DNA of 60,163 nucleotides, from contig NZ_BLAF01000057.1 of assembly GCF_009687885.1 (NCBI RefSeq), positions 12,364-72,526 of the forward strand, in the 5' to 3' direction. Below are positions 45,424-54,262 of the stretch, piece after piece. Source of the stretch: Acrocarpospora pleiomorpha (lineage in GTDB: Bacteria > Actinomycetota > Actinomycetes > Streptosporangiales > Streptosporangiaceae). Made by a program: the position numbers and the translations under genes. How positions within the stretch are numbered: position 1 is the stretch's first letter; each line of letters opens with the position of its first letter. Below the pieces are notes generated by a model. That model was not told the DNA's origin. It saw nothing but the letters and a program-made list of their open reading frames with translations, and searched no databases.

Positions 45424-46503
45424 TTAGCGTTCGACCTCGCCGCGGATGAACTTCTCCACGTAGTCCCTGGCCTCGTCGTCGGAGTACTGCTCCGGCGGCG
45501 ACTTCATGAAGTACGAGGACGCGGAGAGGATCGGCCCGCCGATGCCCCGGTCTAGGGCGATCTTGGCGGCCCGGAGCGCGTCGATGATCACACCCGCCGA
45601 GTTGGGTGAGTCCCACACCTCCAGCTTGTACTCCAGGTTCAGCGGAGTGTCGCCGAAGGAACGGCCTTCCAGTCGCACGTACGCCCACTTGCGGTCGTCC
45701 AGCCACGGCACGTGGTCGGACGGGCCGATGTGCACGTCGGCGCGGCGCATCTCGTGCGGGATCTGCGAGGTCACCGACTGGGTCTTGGAGATCTTCTTGG
45801 ACTGGAGGCGCTTGCGCTCCAGCATGTTCATGAAGTCCATGTTGCCGCCGAAGTTGAGCTGGTACGTGCGCAGCAGCTCCACCCCGCGGTCCTCGAACAG
45901 CTTGGCCATCACCCGGTGCGTGATCGTCGCGCCCACCTGGGACTTGATGTCGTCGCCGACGATCGGCACGCCCGCGTCGGTGAACTTCTGCGCCCAGACC
46001 GGGTCGGAGGCGATGAACACCGGCAGTGCGTTGACGAACGCCACCTTCGCGTCGATCGCGCACTGCGCGTAGAACCGGTCGGCCTCCTCGGACCCCACCG
46101 GCAGGTAGGACACCAGCACGTCCACCCGGGCGTCCTTGAGCACCTGGACCACGTCCACCGGGCGCTCGTCGGACTCCTCGATGATCTCGCGGTAGTACTC
46201 GCCGAGCCCGTCGAAGGTGTGACCGCGCTGCACGGTCACCCCCACCGGCGGCACGTCACAGATCTTGATGGTGTTGTTCTCCGACGCCACGATGGCCTCG
46301 GACAGGTCCCGCCCGACCTTCTTGGCGTCCACGTCGAAGGCCGCCACGAACTCCACGTCGCCGACGTGGTAGTCGCCGAACCGCACGTGCATCAGGCCCG
46401 GCACCCGGGTCGCCGGATCGGCGTCCCGGTAGTAGTGAACTCCCTGCACCAGCGACGCGGCGCAGTTCCCCACACCAACGATGGCCACACGCACCGAACC
46501 CAT
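45424..46503 (-). CDS. ino1: Inositol-3-phosphate synthase
   Basis: 359 residues from the ATG at 46503 (AAGGAG eight bases upstream). It converts glucose 6-phosphate to 1L-myo-inositol 1-phosphate using NAD. The Rossmann motif is VAIVGVGNCAASLVQG. The active-site region includes GDDIKSQVGATITHR and LNFGGNMDFMNML, the latter followed by KRLQSKKISKT with catalytic Lys residues. Inositol feeds phosphatidylinositol and mycothiol in actinobacteria. It lies 16 bases downstream of a PadR-family gene on the same strand, which probably controls it. Confidence 0.96.
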   Translation of the reverse strand: MGSVRVAIVGVGNCAASLVQGVHYYRDADPATRVPGLMHVRFGDYHVGDVEFVAAFDVDAKKVGRDLSEAIVASENNTIKICDVPPVGVTVQRGHTFDGLGEYYREIIEESDERPVDVVQVLKDARVDVLVSYLPVGSEEADRFYAQCAIDAKVAFVNALPVFIASDPVWAQKFTDAGVPIVGDDIKSQVGATITHRVMAKLFEDRGVELLRTYQLNFGGNMDFMNMLERKRLQSKKISKTQSVTSQIPHEMRRADVHIGPSDHVPWLDDRKWAYVRLEGRSFGDTPLNLEYKLEVWDSPNSAGVIIDALRAAKIALDRGIGGPILSASSYFMKSPPEQYSDDEARDYVEKFIRGEVER

Positions 46504-46519
46504 CGCTCTCGCTCCTTCG

Positions 46520-47110
46520 CTACTGAGAATCGGGATCTTCATCCCGATCTGCTTGGTTTTGTACGGCTTGCGCCCGTTCTGTGTTAATAAGCTCGTTCAA
46601 CCAGCGGACCTCGCGCTCGACCGATTCCAAGCCGTGCTTCTGCAGCTCCAGCGTGTAACTGTCGAGACGTTCCCGGGTCCGGGCGAGGGCGGTGCGAACC
46701 AGGTCCAGGCGCTCTTCCAGGCGGCTTCGACGGCCTTCGAGAATGCGCAGCCGCACTTCTGCCTCCGTGTGACGGAAGAAGGCGAAGTGGATGCCGAAGC
46801 TCTCGTCCTCCCACGCGGAGGGGCCGGCCTGGGTCAGCAGTTCCTGGAGGCGTTCCTTGCCCTCGGCGGTGAGCTTGTAAACGATCTTGGACCGGCGGCC
46901 GAGCACCACGTCTTCCGGCGGCTCCTCCTCAACGATCAGACCCTCGGTGAGCAGGCCTTTCAGACAGGGGTAAAGCGAGCCGTACGAGAACGCGCGGAAC
47001 ATGCCGAGCAGCGTGTTGAGCCTCTTGCGGAGCTCGTAGCCGTGCAGGGGAGTCTCGTGGAGCGAGCCCAGGACGGCGAGTTCCAGAACGTTGCCACGGG
47101 GCCCGGTCAC
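46520..47110 (-). CDS. PadR-family transcriptional regulator
   Basis: 196 residues from the GTG at 47110 (GGGAGG upstream). The N-terminal winged helix contains LAVLGSLHETPLHGYELRKR and FSYGSLYPCLKGLLTEGLI. The C-terminal Vir_C-like coiled-coil dimerisation part runs from about 100 to 190. The first gene of an operon with ino1. A perfect inverted repeat sits just upstream of its own start. It corresponds by position to the PadR gene next to ino1 in mycobacteria. Confidence 0.93.
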   Translation of the reverse strand: MTGPRGNVLELAVLGSLHETPLHGYELRKRLNTLLGMFRAFSYGSLYPCLKGLLTEGLIVEEEPPEDVVLGRRSKIVYKLTAEGKERLQELLTQAGPSAWEDESFGIHFAFFRHTEAEVRLRILEGRRSRLEERLDLVRTALARTRERLDSYTLELQKHGLESVEREVRWLNELINTERAQAVQNQADRDEDPDSQ

Positions 47111-47137
47111 GGAAACCACCTCCCTGTGTGTCTGACC

Positions 47138-47158
47138 GATGTATCGAACTGATACATC
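47138..47158. promoter_or_regulatory. PadR operator
   Basis: GATGTATC-N5-GATACATC, a perfect inverted repeat with the ATGTAT...ATACAT core of PadR operators. It lies 28 bases upstream of the padR start, in the spacer shared with the divergent DUF5318 gene. Autoregulation of padR-ino1 is inferred. Confidence 0.83.
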
Positions 47159-47262
47159 ACGAGGATACGTCGGCCCGTCATACCGTGCAACAAGCGGCCC
47201 CTGGCAAGCCGAGTCGGTCAACTGTTCGGCATGGGTTGGTAAAGGGTCGTAATCTGGGGCAT

Positions 47263-47655
47263 GTGTGGTCACAGCGGGCGGTCGTGGATTACGGCCTCGC
47301 GAAGCGGGCGGCGATTCAGTCGATCCGCTCTGGTCACATGGAGTCACGGGACGTCTGCGACGCTCACCCCTATCTGCTTCGGGCCGCTCGGACGCTGGGG
47401 GAACCCACCGACTACGGCTGCCCGATATGCGAGCGTCAGAACGTCACGCACGTCACTTATGTGTATGGGGACGAACTGGGGCGTTCCGCAGGCCGCGTAA
47501 AGGCTTCGTCAGACCTTGTTGAGATGGCCCGTGAATACGAGGAATTCAGGGTCTACGTCGTCGAGGTCTGTCAAGGTTGTGGCTGGAACCACCTGGCGGT
47601 CTCGTTCCTTCTCGGAACAGGTGACCCCCCTGCGCGGGGCGGGCTTCCAGGTTGA
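47263..47655 (+). CDS. DUF5318 family zinc-ribbon-like protein
   Basis: 130 residues from the GTG at 47263. WSQRAVVDYGLAKRAAIQSI opens the domain. Two Cys pairs (CPICER and CQGCGW) suggest a zinc ribbon. The family is conserved beside ponA-type genes in actinobacteria (the mycobacterial neighbour of ponA1). A -10-like TAATCT ends about seven bases before the start codon, which would give a leaderless mRNA; no ribosome site is seen. Function unknown. Confidence 0.85.
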   Translation: MWSQRAVVDYGLAKRAAIQSIRSGHMESRDVCDAHPYLLRAARTLGEPTDYGCPICERQNVTHVTYVYGDELGRSAGRVKASSDLVEMAREYEEFRVYVVEVCQGCGWNHLAVSFLLGTGDPPARGGLPG

Positions 47656-47751
47656 GTACGCACGTGAGCACGCCGCCAAGGAAGCCGCCGAACCCCCGCC
47701 CGCCTGCCGAGTAGACGTTGACGAGCAACCCCAACGACCGATCGAGGACGC

Positions 47752-50619
47752 GTGAGTAACAGCAGCAGCTATGGCCCGGAGTCGGCCGACAGCCCCCGCG
47801 AGGGCGTCGGCGGGGCCCCTCGCCCTGGGCGGCGCCGTCGTTCTCCCGGCGAACCCCCCGCCTCGTGGGGCGAGCCTCCCGCACCCGCTGGGATGCCTCA
47901 GACGGGTGCGTACCAGAGCGGTACGCCACGGCGTGGTGAAGCCGCCTTCGAAGACACCGCCGCCATGGGGGCTGTTCCTCCCGGCCGGCACCTCTCGGCC
48001 GTACCGCCGCCCGAGCAGCGGCCCGCGCCTCCGGCTGGGCGGGGGTATGAGCGGGAGCGGGGGGGCAATGTGCCGTACCCGACGGGACCGGCCGATCGCA
48101 CCCAGGCCCTGCGCCCACCGGGCGGCCCGGGCGGCGGTCCCGCTGGCTATCCCGGTGGTCCTGGGGGTGGCGGGGCTACTGGTAGTTATCCCGGCCCTGG
48201 CGGTCAGCCTGGTCCTGGCGGTCCCGGTGGTCCTGGGGGTCCCGGTGGTCCCGGTGGTCCTGGTGGCCGCTCAGGTGGTCAGCCCGGTGACCATACTCAG
48301 GCGATCGGCGCGCCTCCCGGCTTGCGCGCGGACGCGGCCGAGACCCAGGCATTACCGCCTGGGCGCCGACGTCGCGCGTCCGGCCCTCGGCCCGGTGGCC
48401 CCGGCGGTCCAGGGGGTCCAGGGGGTCCTGGCGGCCCGGGTGGTCCGGGGGATTTCGACGATGGCAAGAAGCCGCGTCGTAGGGGCTGGAAGCGTTTCCT
48501 GCCCAACTGGAAGATCGTGGTCATCGGGGTCACGGTGCTCACCGCGGGTCTGTTCGGGATGATCGCCGTCGCGTACGCCAATACCCCTGTGCCCACGGTC
48601 CAGCAGGCCGAGGCGCTCGCGCAGGGCAGCGTGCTCTACTACAGCGACGGCAAGACGAAGATCGCCCACCTCGGCACCAAGCGCACGATCATCACCATCG
48701 ACAAGGTCCCCGAGCACGTCCAGGACGCGGTCATCGCGATCGAGAACAACAGCTTCCGCGAGGACTCGGGCATCTCCATCTCGGCCATGGTGCGTTCGGT
48801 CTACATGACCGCGACCGGCCAGCAGCTTCAGGGCGCCTCCACCATCACCCAGCAGATGGCGCGTAACTACTACGACGGCCTGAGCCAAGAGGTCTCGATC
48901 AAGCGCAAGGTCAAGGAGATCTTCGTCGCGGTCAAGATCAACAAGGAGATGGACAAGAACGAGATCCTCATCAACTACCTGAACACCATCAACTTCGGGC
49001 GCGCGTACGGGATCGAGGCGGCCTCCCAGGCGTACTTCGGCAAGTCCGCCTCGAAGCTCAACGAGGCCGAAGGCGCCTACCTGGCCGCGCGCATCCAGAC
49101 GCCGAGCTGGGAGGCCAACGCGCCGGAGCTGAAGTCCCGCTTCACCGACGTCGTCAACGCGATGGCGAACTACAACGCCGAGAAGTACGGCAAGCTGCCC
49201 GCCACCGCCAAGTTCCCGAAGACCAAGCCGGACAAGGACGTCGACGAGCTGGGCGGCCTCAAGGGTTACATGGTCATGCAGGTCCTGGAGGAGCTCAAGA
49301 CCCGCGGCATGACGCCCGACATGGTGCGCAGCGGCGGCTACAAGATCGTGAGCACCTTCGACCGGCGGCTCATGCTGGCCGCCAAGAAGGCCGTGACCAA
49401 CGTCACCGCCAACATGTCGAAGGAGTTCCACACCGGCCTCGCGGCGGTCAACCCCAAGAACGGCCGCGTGATCGCCTTCTACGGCGGCAACGACTACGTG
49501 ACCGACCCGTGGAACGAACCCTGGGACTCCAAGAAGCAGGCGGCGTCCGCCTTCAAGCCGTACGTGCTGGCCGCCTGGCTGGAATCCGGGTTCAGCCTCA
49601 ACAGCTTCGTCCCCGGCAACAAGACCTTCCCGACCGACCCGCTGGAAGGCACCACGCCGATCACGAACAGCCACAAGGAGAAGGACGCGATCGACGTGGT
49701 CCGGGCCACCTCGGCCTCGATCAACACCGCGTACGCGTCGATGGCCTACGCGGTTCCCGGCCAGCTGGACACGGTCAAGGCGATCGCCGTCGACGCCGGT
49801 CTGGACGAGAAGCGCATGACCGACGACGTCGCGGAGCACAAGTACCTGTTCTCCATCGGCACGGCCCCGGTCACCGCCGTCGAACAGGCCGCCGGCTACT
49901 CGATCTTCGCCAATGCCGGCAAGCACGTCGACGCGCACACGGTGATCGAGGTCTCTGTTGTCAAGGACGGCAAGCGCAGCGTCGTACTCGGCGAGAAGAA
50001 GCCGGTTAAGCAGGTCATCTCCCCTGAAGCCGCCGCCGACTCGATCGTCGCGCTCAAGGCTGTGATCACCGGCGGCACCGCCTCCGGCAACGGCAACATC
50101 GGCCGCCCCGCCGGTGGTAAGACCGGCACCAACACCGGCGAGGAAGACGCCTGGTTCGTCGGCTTCACCCCGCAGCTGTCCACGGCTGTCGGTATGTACC
50201 GCGAACAGTGCAAGACGAAGAGCGGCAAGATCGTCCAGCCTCGGCACTCCAACTGCCCCAAGAAGACCTTCCCCGTCGAGATCGGCCTGGGCTTCCAGGG
50301 TGCTGACGCTCCCACCCGAATCTGGCGCGATTTCATGATCGAGGCCCACCGGAACTGGGCAGTTCAGGACTTCCCGCCTCGGGCTGGTACGGGGGCGCCG
50401 GAGAATATCGTTCCGAGCCCGTCTCCCACTCCGACGCCGGAGGTGGAGGGCGACTTCCCGCCGGACTTCCCGGACGATGGCGCCGAGTGCTTCCCCGGTG
50501 GGGAGGGGTGTGACGTCGACATTCCTGAGGATGACGGCAGTGTCGATCCGTTCACGGCTCCTGCGGCTCCGGCTACGGCTCCGCTGCCTGTGCCTACGGC
50601 GGCGAATCGCCGGGAGTAG
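47752..50619 (+). CDS. Bifunctional class A penicillin-binding protein
   Basis: 955 residues. The cytoplasmic N-terminus (about 1-240) is Pro/Gly-rich with many GGPGGPGG repeats. One membrane helix follows (about 255-278), then a GT51 glycosyltransferase (about 300-460; catalytic Glu331 in AIENNSF, where the usual ED is EN; GASTITQQMARNYY). The transpeptidase has Ser599-AFK, SIN in SASINTAY, and KTG at 790 (GGKTGTNTGEEDAWF). The C-terminal tail is acidic and Pro-rich. It polymerises and crosslinks peptidoglycan, as PonA1 does. GTG start with GAGG upstream. Confidence 0.95.
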   Translation: MSNSSSYGPESADSPREGVGGAPRPGRRRRSPGEPPASWGEPPAPAGMPQTGAYQSGTPRRGEAAFEDTAAMGAVPPGRHLSAVPPPEQRPAPPAGRGYERERGGNVPYPTGPADRTQALRPPGGPGGGPAGYPGGPGGGGATGSYPGPGGQPGPGGPGGPGGPGGPGGPGGRSGGQPGDHTQAIGAPPGLRADAAETQALPPGRRRRASGPRPGGPGGPGGPGGPGGPGGPGDFDDGKKPRRRGWKRFLPNWKIVVIGVTVLTAGLFGMIAVAYANTPVPTVQQAEALAQGSVLYYSDGKTKIAHLGTKRTIITIDKVPEHVQDAVIAIENNSFREDSGISISAMVRSVYMTATGQQLQGASTITQQMARNYYDGLSQEVSIKRKVKEIFVAVKINKEMDKNEILINYLNTINFGRAYGIEAASQAYFGKSASKLNEAEGAYLAARIQTPSWEANAPELKSRFTDVVNAMANYNAEKYGKLPATAKFPKTKPDKDVDELGGLKGYMVMQVLEELKTRGMTPDMVRSGGYKIVSTFDRRLMLAAKKAVTNVTANMSKEFHTGLAAVNPKNGRVIAFYGGNDYVTDPWNEPWDSKKQAASAFKPYVLAAWLESGFSLNSFVPGNKTFPTDPLEGTTPITNSHKEKDAIDVVRATSASINTAYASMAYAVPGQLDTVKAIAVDAGLDEKRMTDDVAEHKYLFSIGTAPVTAVEQAAGYSIFANAGKHVDAHTVIEVSVVKDGKRSVVLGEKKPVKQVISPEAAADSIVALKAVITGGTASGNGNIGRPAGGKTGTNTGEEDAWFVGFTPQLSTAVGMYREQCKTKSGKIVQPRHSNCPKKTFPVEIGLGFQGADAPTRIWRDFMIEAHRNWAVQDFPPRAGTGAPENIVPSPSPTPTPEVEGDFPPDFPDDGAECFPGGEGCDVDIPEDDGSVDPFTAPAAPATAPLPVPTAANRRE

Positions 50620-50642
50620 GTGACGGGGTAGGTGACATCCTC

Positions 50643-50680
50643 GCCCGGTGGTCTTTTGGGACCGCCGGGCGTTGTGTTTT
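50643..50680 (+). terminator. Terminator of the PBP gene
   Basis: GCCCGGTGGTC pairs with GACCGCCGGGC (one G-U pair) around a short loop, followed by GTTGTGTTTT, about 25 bases after the stop codon. Confidence 0.8.
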
Positions 50681-50827
50681 GGGGGCGGTGGTGGAGTTGA
50701 GCCTGGCGAGTTGTGGCGGTTGACGGGTGTTCTGGCCGGAGTTGGGCGCGCGTGAGTCGCCGCTGTTCGCCCGGGTGACGTTCTTGCTGTGTGTCGTCGG
50801 GATCACGGCCGGGACGTCGATCCCGGC

Positions 50828-51226
50828 ATGGCGGGCAACATCCACCAGAGCCCGGCAGGCTCGCGCGCTGCGGAACTGCGTCCGCTGTGGGAGGCGCTCA
50901 CCCGTCGGTATCCGGACGTGGCGCTGGGCATGGACGGCGTGCTCCGGGTCCGGCTGTATCGGCGGGTACTGGAGATCCGGGATGGCATGTTGTCGCTCAC
51001 CTCGGTCGCGCCCCCGCCAACGAGTGAGAATCCGGGCGAAGTCGCGGCCTGGGTTACGTCGTCGCTGGAGGCGGCCCGCTCAGGTCAAGGGACGGGCCCG
51101 GCATTTGGGATCATTCCTGGACCGGATTTCGCTGGTGACATCGAAAGGGAAACGGCGTGGCTTCGACAGGTCGCAGCGGCGTACAAACTGGTCGGCAGGA
51201 AGAGAACCGTTACGCCCGTGGCATGA
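50828..51226 (+). CDS. DUF6545-like domain protein
   Basis: 132 residues. LRPLWEALTRRYPDVALG followed by LRVRLYRRVLEIRDGMLSL resembles the DUF6545 module otherwise found at the C-terminus of larger actinobacterial membrane proteins (MAB_1171c type). Here it stands alone and soluble, with no membrane segment. The start is uncertain (ATG at 50828 chosen). Its stop overlaps the next gene by four bases (ATGA), so the pair is translationally coupled. Function unknown. Confidence 0.7.
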   Translation: MAGNIHQSPAGSRAAELRPLWEALTRRYPDVALGMDGVLRVRLYRRVLEIRDGMLSLTSVAPPPTSENPGEVAAWVTSSLEAARSGQGTGPAFGIIPGPDFAGDIERETAWLRQVAAAYKLVGRKRTVTPVA

Positions 51227-51777
51227 CGGAGGTGTTCGCGCCCGCGCACATTGTCATCGGGCTGCCCCTGGTCGTCGGCGCGGTCACCGGTGGCTGGGGT
51301 GGCCTCGGCTGGGGCGCGCTGGCCGCGGGGCTGTGCGGCGGGATCCCGCTCACAGTGATCCTGGCAGGCGTCAAATCGGGGCGGTTCGGCAACAAGCACA
51401 TCACCGACCGCGCCCAGCGGCCGTGGCTGATCGGTGTGATCGTCGCCCTGGTGGTCGCCGCGCTAGCCCTGCTGACCGTGCTCGGCTCCCCTCGAATAAT
51501 GATCGCGTGTGTGGCCGTCATGCTCGCCACGCTGGCCGTGACCGGTCCGATCACGTTCTGGTGGAAGATCAGTTTTCATACGGCGGTGGCGGCCGGGAGC
51601 GTGGTGATGCTCGCCTGGCTGCTGCCACCTGCCCCGGTGTACGCGGTCGGGGCCGCGCTGGTGATGGTGATCGCCTGGTCCCGGGTGACGCTCGGGGACC
51701 ACACGCCCGCCCAGACCGCCGCGGGGGTGCTCGCAGGCGGTGCGGCGACATGGACCATATTGGCCGCTCTGGCTTAG
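51223..51777 (+). CDS. PAP2-like integral membrane protein
   Basis: 184 residues with five to six membrane helices. Pieces resembling the PAP2 phosphatase signature are spread along it: GNKHITDRAQRP, KISFHTAVAAG and SRVTLGDHTPAQTAAG (the last with a His in the usual catalytic position). It could be a lipid phosphatase or a degenerate relative. The ATG overlaps the stop of the DUF6545-like gene. Confidence 0.75.
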   Translation: MTEVFAPAHIVIGLPLVVGAVTGGWGGLGWGALAAGLCGGIPLTVILAGVKSGRFGNKHITDRAQRPWLIGVIVALVVAALALLTVLGSPRIMIACVAVMLATLAVTGPITFWWKISFHTAVAAGSVVMLAWLLPPAPVYAVGAALVMVIAWSRVTLGDHTPAQTAAGVLAGGAATWTILAALA

Positions 51778-52211
51778 GACTTCTGACAAAATCCGCCAGT
51801 TGCGCATCAATGAGCAAGGTGAACCGGGCCCGAATCCGGCCCGTGTATGGCCCACGAATGCTGCGATACGACGACCTCCAGTGGTGAACAGCGAGACACG
51901 CATACCGCCGCGAAACAGGCAAACCCGTAGGTCGGACCAGGTATCGGCAGATCAGACAGGGACCGACCGGCCGTCCCCTGAACAGCTTGCTCCATGGGTG
52001 GGAAATCCACTGCGGGACGGGCGAAGCCCGGAAGGGGCGATGGCGGGGGCGGGCGGAGCCCGGGGGAAATCAAAGGGCTGGGTGGGTGGGAGAACCACCT
52101 CATCGAATGACATGTCCGGCTTGAGGCCTGCGGTGATTCGGAGGGTGGACACGCGGGGGATTCTGAGGGTGGAGGTCGCCAACGGGGGTGAGGGGGTGGT
52201 CCAATACCGGC
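51778..52211 (+). repeat. Spacer with repeat family B copy
   Basis: The 434-base gap holds one B unit at about 52018-52092, preceded by a short partial unit (GGGCGAAGCCCGG). It contains CGATGGCGGGGGCGGGCGG, GGGGGAAATCAAAGGGCTGG and GTGGGTGGGAG and is nearly identical to the last unit of the array at 37,671. No gene is supported; the promoter of the GT87 gene should lie in its right end. Confidence 0.8.
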
Positions 52212-53531
52212 ATGACTCGGACCTCTAGTGCCCCGGGACCGTTGACGTCGGTTGCGTTCCGGGCCGTGCCGTACGTTCCGCTTGGTGTGTTCGCGGTGTT
52301 GGGCGCGTTCCTCGCGTACTTCTGGAAGTCGGCGTGCCGATTCGGGGGCGCGTGGAACACGGGGGTCGAGCAGTACAGCAACTTCTGTTACACCGACATT
52401 TACCCCCTCTGGTTCGCCCGCCAGCTGAGCGACGGCCGGATCCCGTACATCGACAATCCCGACGTCGAGTATCCCGTCGGCATTGGCGCGATCATGGAGT
52501 TCGCCCGCCGCCTGTCCTTCGGCGACGGCGTGACGTTCTACGACATCACGGTCATCCTCATGGGTGCCAGCCTGGTGGTCGGCGTCCTGCTGATGGCCGC
52601 CCTGGCCGGTCCCACCCGCCGCTGGGACGCCCTCTGGTACGCGATCGGCCCCGGCGTCGTGCTCTGCGCGTACATCAATTGGGACCTCGCGGCCGGCGCA
52701 CTCGCGCTCGGCGGCCTGCTGGCCTGGGCCAGAGAGAAGCAGTACCTCGCCGGCGTCCTGCTCGCCCTCGCCGTCGCCACCAAGTTCTACCCCTTGATGT
52801 TCCTCGGCGCGCTGTTCCTGCTCACCGCCCGCACCGGCAAGTGGCTCGCGTTCGGAAAGACACTCGGCGCCGCCGTCGCCACCTGGCTCCTGGTCAACGT
52901 CCCGATCATGCTGATCAACTTCGCTGGATGGAGCAAGTTCTACGTCTTCAGCAGCGAGCGCGGAGTCGACTGGGGCGGGCTCTGGTTCTACTTCCAGAAG
53001 TACCAGTGGGGTTTCCTGGCCAACGCCGACGCGCTGAACGAGATGGCTATGGGCACCCTCGCGATCCTGCTCCTCGGCATCGCCGTCCTCACCGTCTCCG
53101 CCCCCCGCCGCCCCAGACTGGCCCAGATCTGCTTCCTGGCCCTGGCCGCCTTCATGGTGACAAACAAGGTCTGGTCACCCCAATACGTCCTCTGGCTGGT
53201 CCCCCTCGCCGTCCTCGCTCGCCCGAAATGGCCCGCCCTCGCGATCTGGCAACTCACCGAAGTCTGGTACTTCTTCGCGATCTGGCTCTATTTCGTCGGC
53301 ATGGACCCCGCCCACACGGCTGAAGGCATCAGCGACGGCCCGTACTTCCTGGCGGTCTGGGCCCGCGCCCTAGCCGTAACAGCCCTGATGGCCCTCGTCG
53401 TCTGGGACATCCTCCGCCCTGAACGCGACCTCGTCCGCCAAAACGACATCGACGACCAATCCGGCGGCGTCTTCGACCACGCCCCCGACCGCTTCGTCCT
53501 ATTCCGCCGCCCCCCAGCTCCAGTGAGCTGA
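52212..53531 (+). CDS. GT87-family (DUF2029) membrane glycosyltransferase
   Basis: 439 residues with about 10-11 membrane helices. The large first extracytoplasmic loop contains YTDIYPLWFARQL followed by IPYIDNPDVEYPVG, where the acidic residues of GT-C enzymes lie. Polyprenyl-phosphate-mannose-dependent transferases of this family build lipoglycans in actinobacteria. It follows the class A PBP gene, as the Rv0051-type gene follows ponA1 in mycobacteria. Sugar and acceptor are not determinable from sequence. ATG at 52212. Confidence 0.88.
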   Translation: MTRTSSAPGPLTSVAFRAVPYVPLGVFAVLGAFLAYFWKSACRFGGAWNTGVEQYSNFCYTDIYPLWFARQLSDGRIPYIDNPDVEYPVGIGAIMEFARRLSFGDGVTFYDITVILMGASLVVGVLLMAALAGPTRRWDALWYAIGPGVVLCAYINWDLAAGALALGGLLAWAREKQYLAGVLLALAVATKFYPLMFLGALFLLTARTGKWLAFGKTLGAAVATWLLVNVPIMLINFAGWSKFYVFSSERGVDWGGLWFYFQKYQWGFLANADALNEMAMGTLAILLLGIAVLTVSAPRRPRLAQICFLALAAFMVTNKVWSPQYVLWLVPLAVLARPKWPALAIWQLTEVWYFFAIWLYFVGMDPAHTAEGISDGPYFLAVWARALAVTALMALVVWDILRPERDLVRQNDIDDQSGGVFDHAPDRFVLFRRPPAPVS

Positions 53532-54262
53532 ATCTTTCACCGGATTTAAGGCCCCCTTCTGGTACGGCCGGGCTTGGCGATCGCAGGGCTTGCCATGCGT
53601 CTGGAAGGCCGCGCTGTGGCGTTCCGCGAACGGCGTGCCCTTGCTATGGAGCGGGCCGAGAGCCTGACCCAGGGCAGCCCACGGTCGGACCTGGTGGCTG
53701 CAGGGCGAGATTCCCGTGCGTCTGGAAGGCCGCGCTGTGGTACGAGGGCGGTGGCGTCCCGCGAACGGCGCGCGCTCGCTACGGAGCGGGCCGAGGTCTG
53801 ATCGGGGCGGCCCGACGGTCGGACTTGGCGGCTGCAGGGCGAGGTTGCCGTGCGTCCGGAAGGCCGCGTTTTGGTACGGGGCGGGCGCTGCATCCCGAAC
53901 GGCGTACCCCGGGCAGGCCGAGGGTCTGACTCGGGGCGGCCGGACCTGGTGGCGCGGGGCGATGTCCTGCGCGGGTCGCCAGCGCGAGCTGGTCGGGGGT
54001 GAGGGCGGCCCACGGCGGAGCCCGTATTCCGGCGAGAGGGTGACGGCGAGGTCGGCTGCGGTGTGCGTGGAAGCGAGACGGCGTCGTCGTTGAGCTGCCC
54101 GCGGTGACCTTCATTGAGGATGAGGCCGGTTTCCTGGTGGAGGAGTCGTTGATGTTTCTCGTCGCTCCCGACCTGAGGTCTGCTCGGACGGATGATCGCC
54201 CGCTAACCTGCGTCTGACGGATTGTTCGGGATGACGGTTTTTTCGGGGAAGGTCAGGTAATC
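53532..54262. repeat. Spacer with about 130-bp tandem repeat
   Basis: Three imperfect units share TGCGTCTGGAAGGCCGCG (or TGCGTCCGG...), CCCGAACGGCG, GAGCGGGCCGAG, and GGTCGGACYTGGYGGCTGCAG. They start at about 53594, 53719 and 53851 (spacing about 125 and 132). Reading frames exist on both strands but are repeat-driven and match nothing. The part after 54,000 may contain a short coding relic (VTFIEDEAGFLVEESL at about 54,110) without gene structure. Confidence 0.75.
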
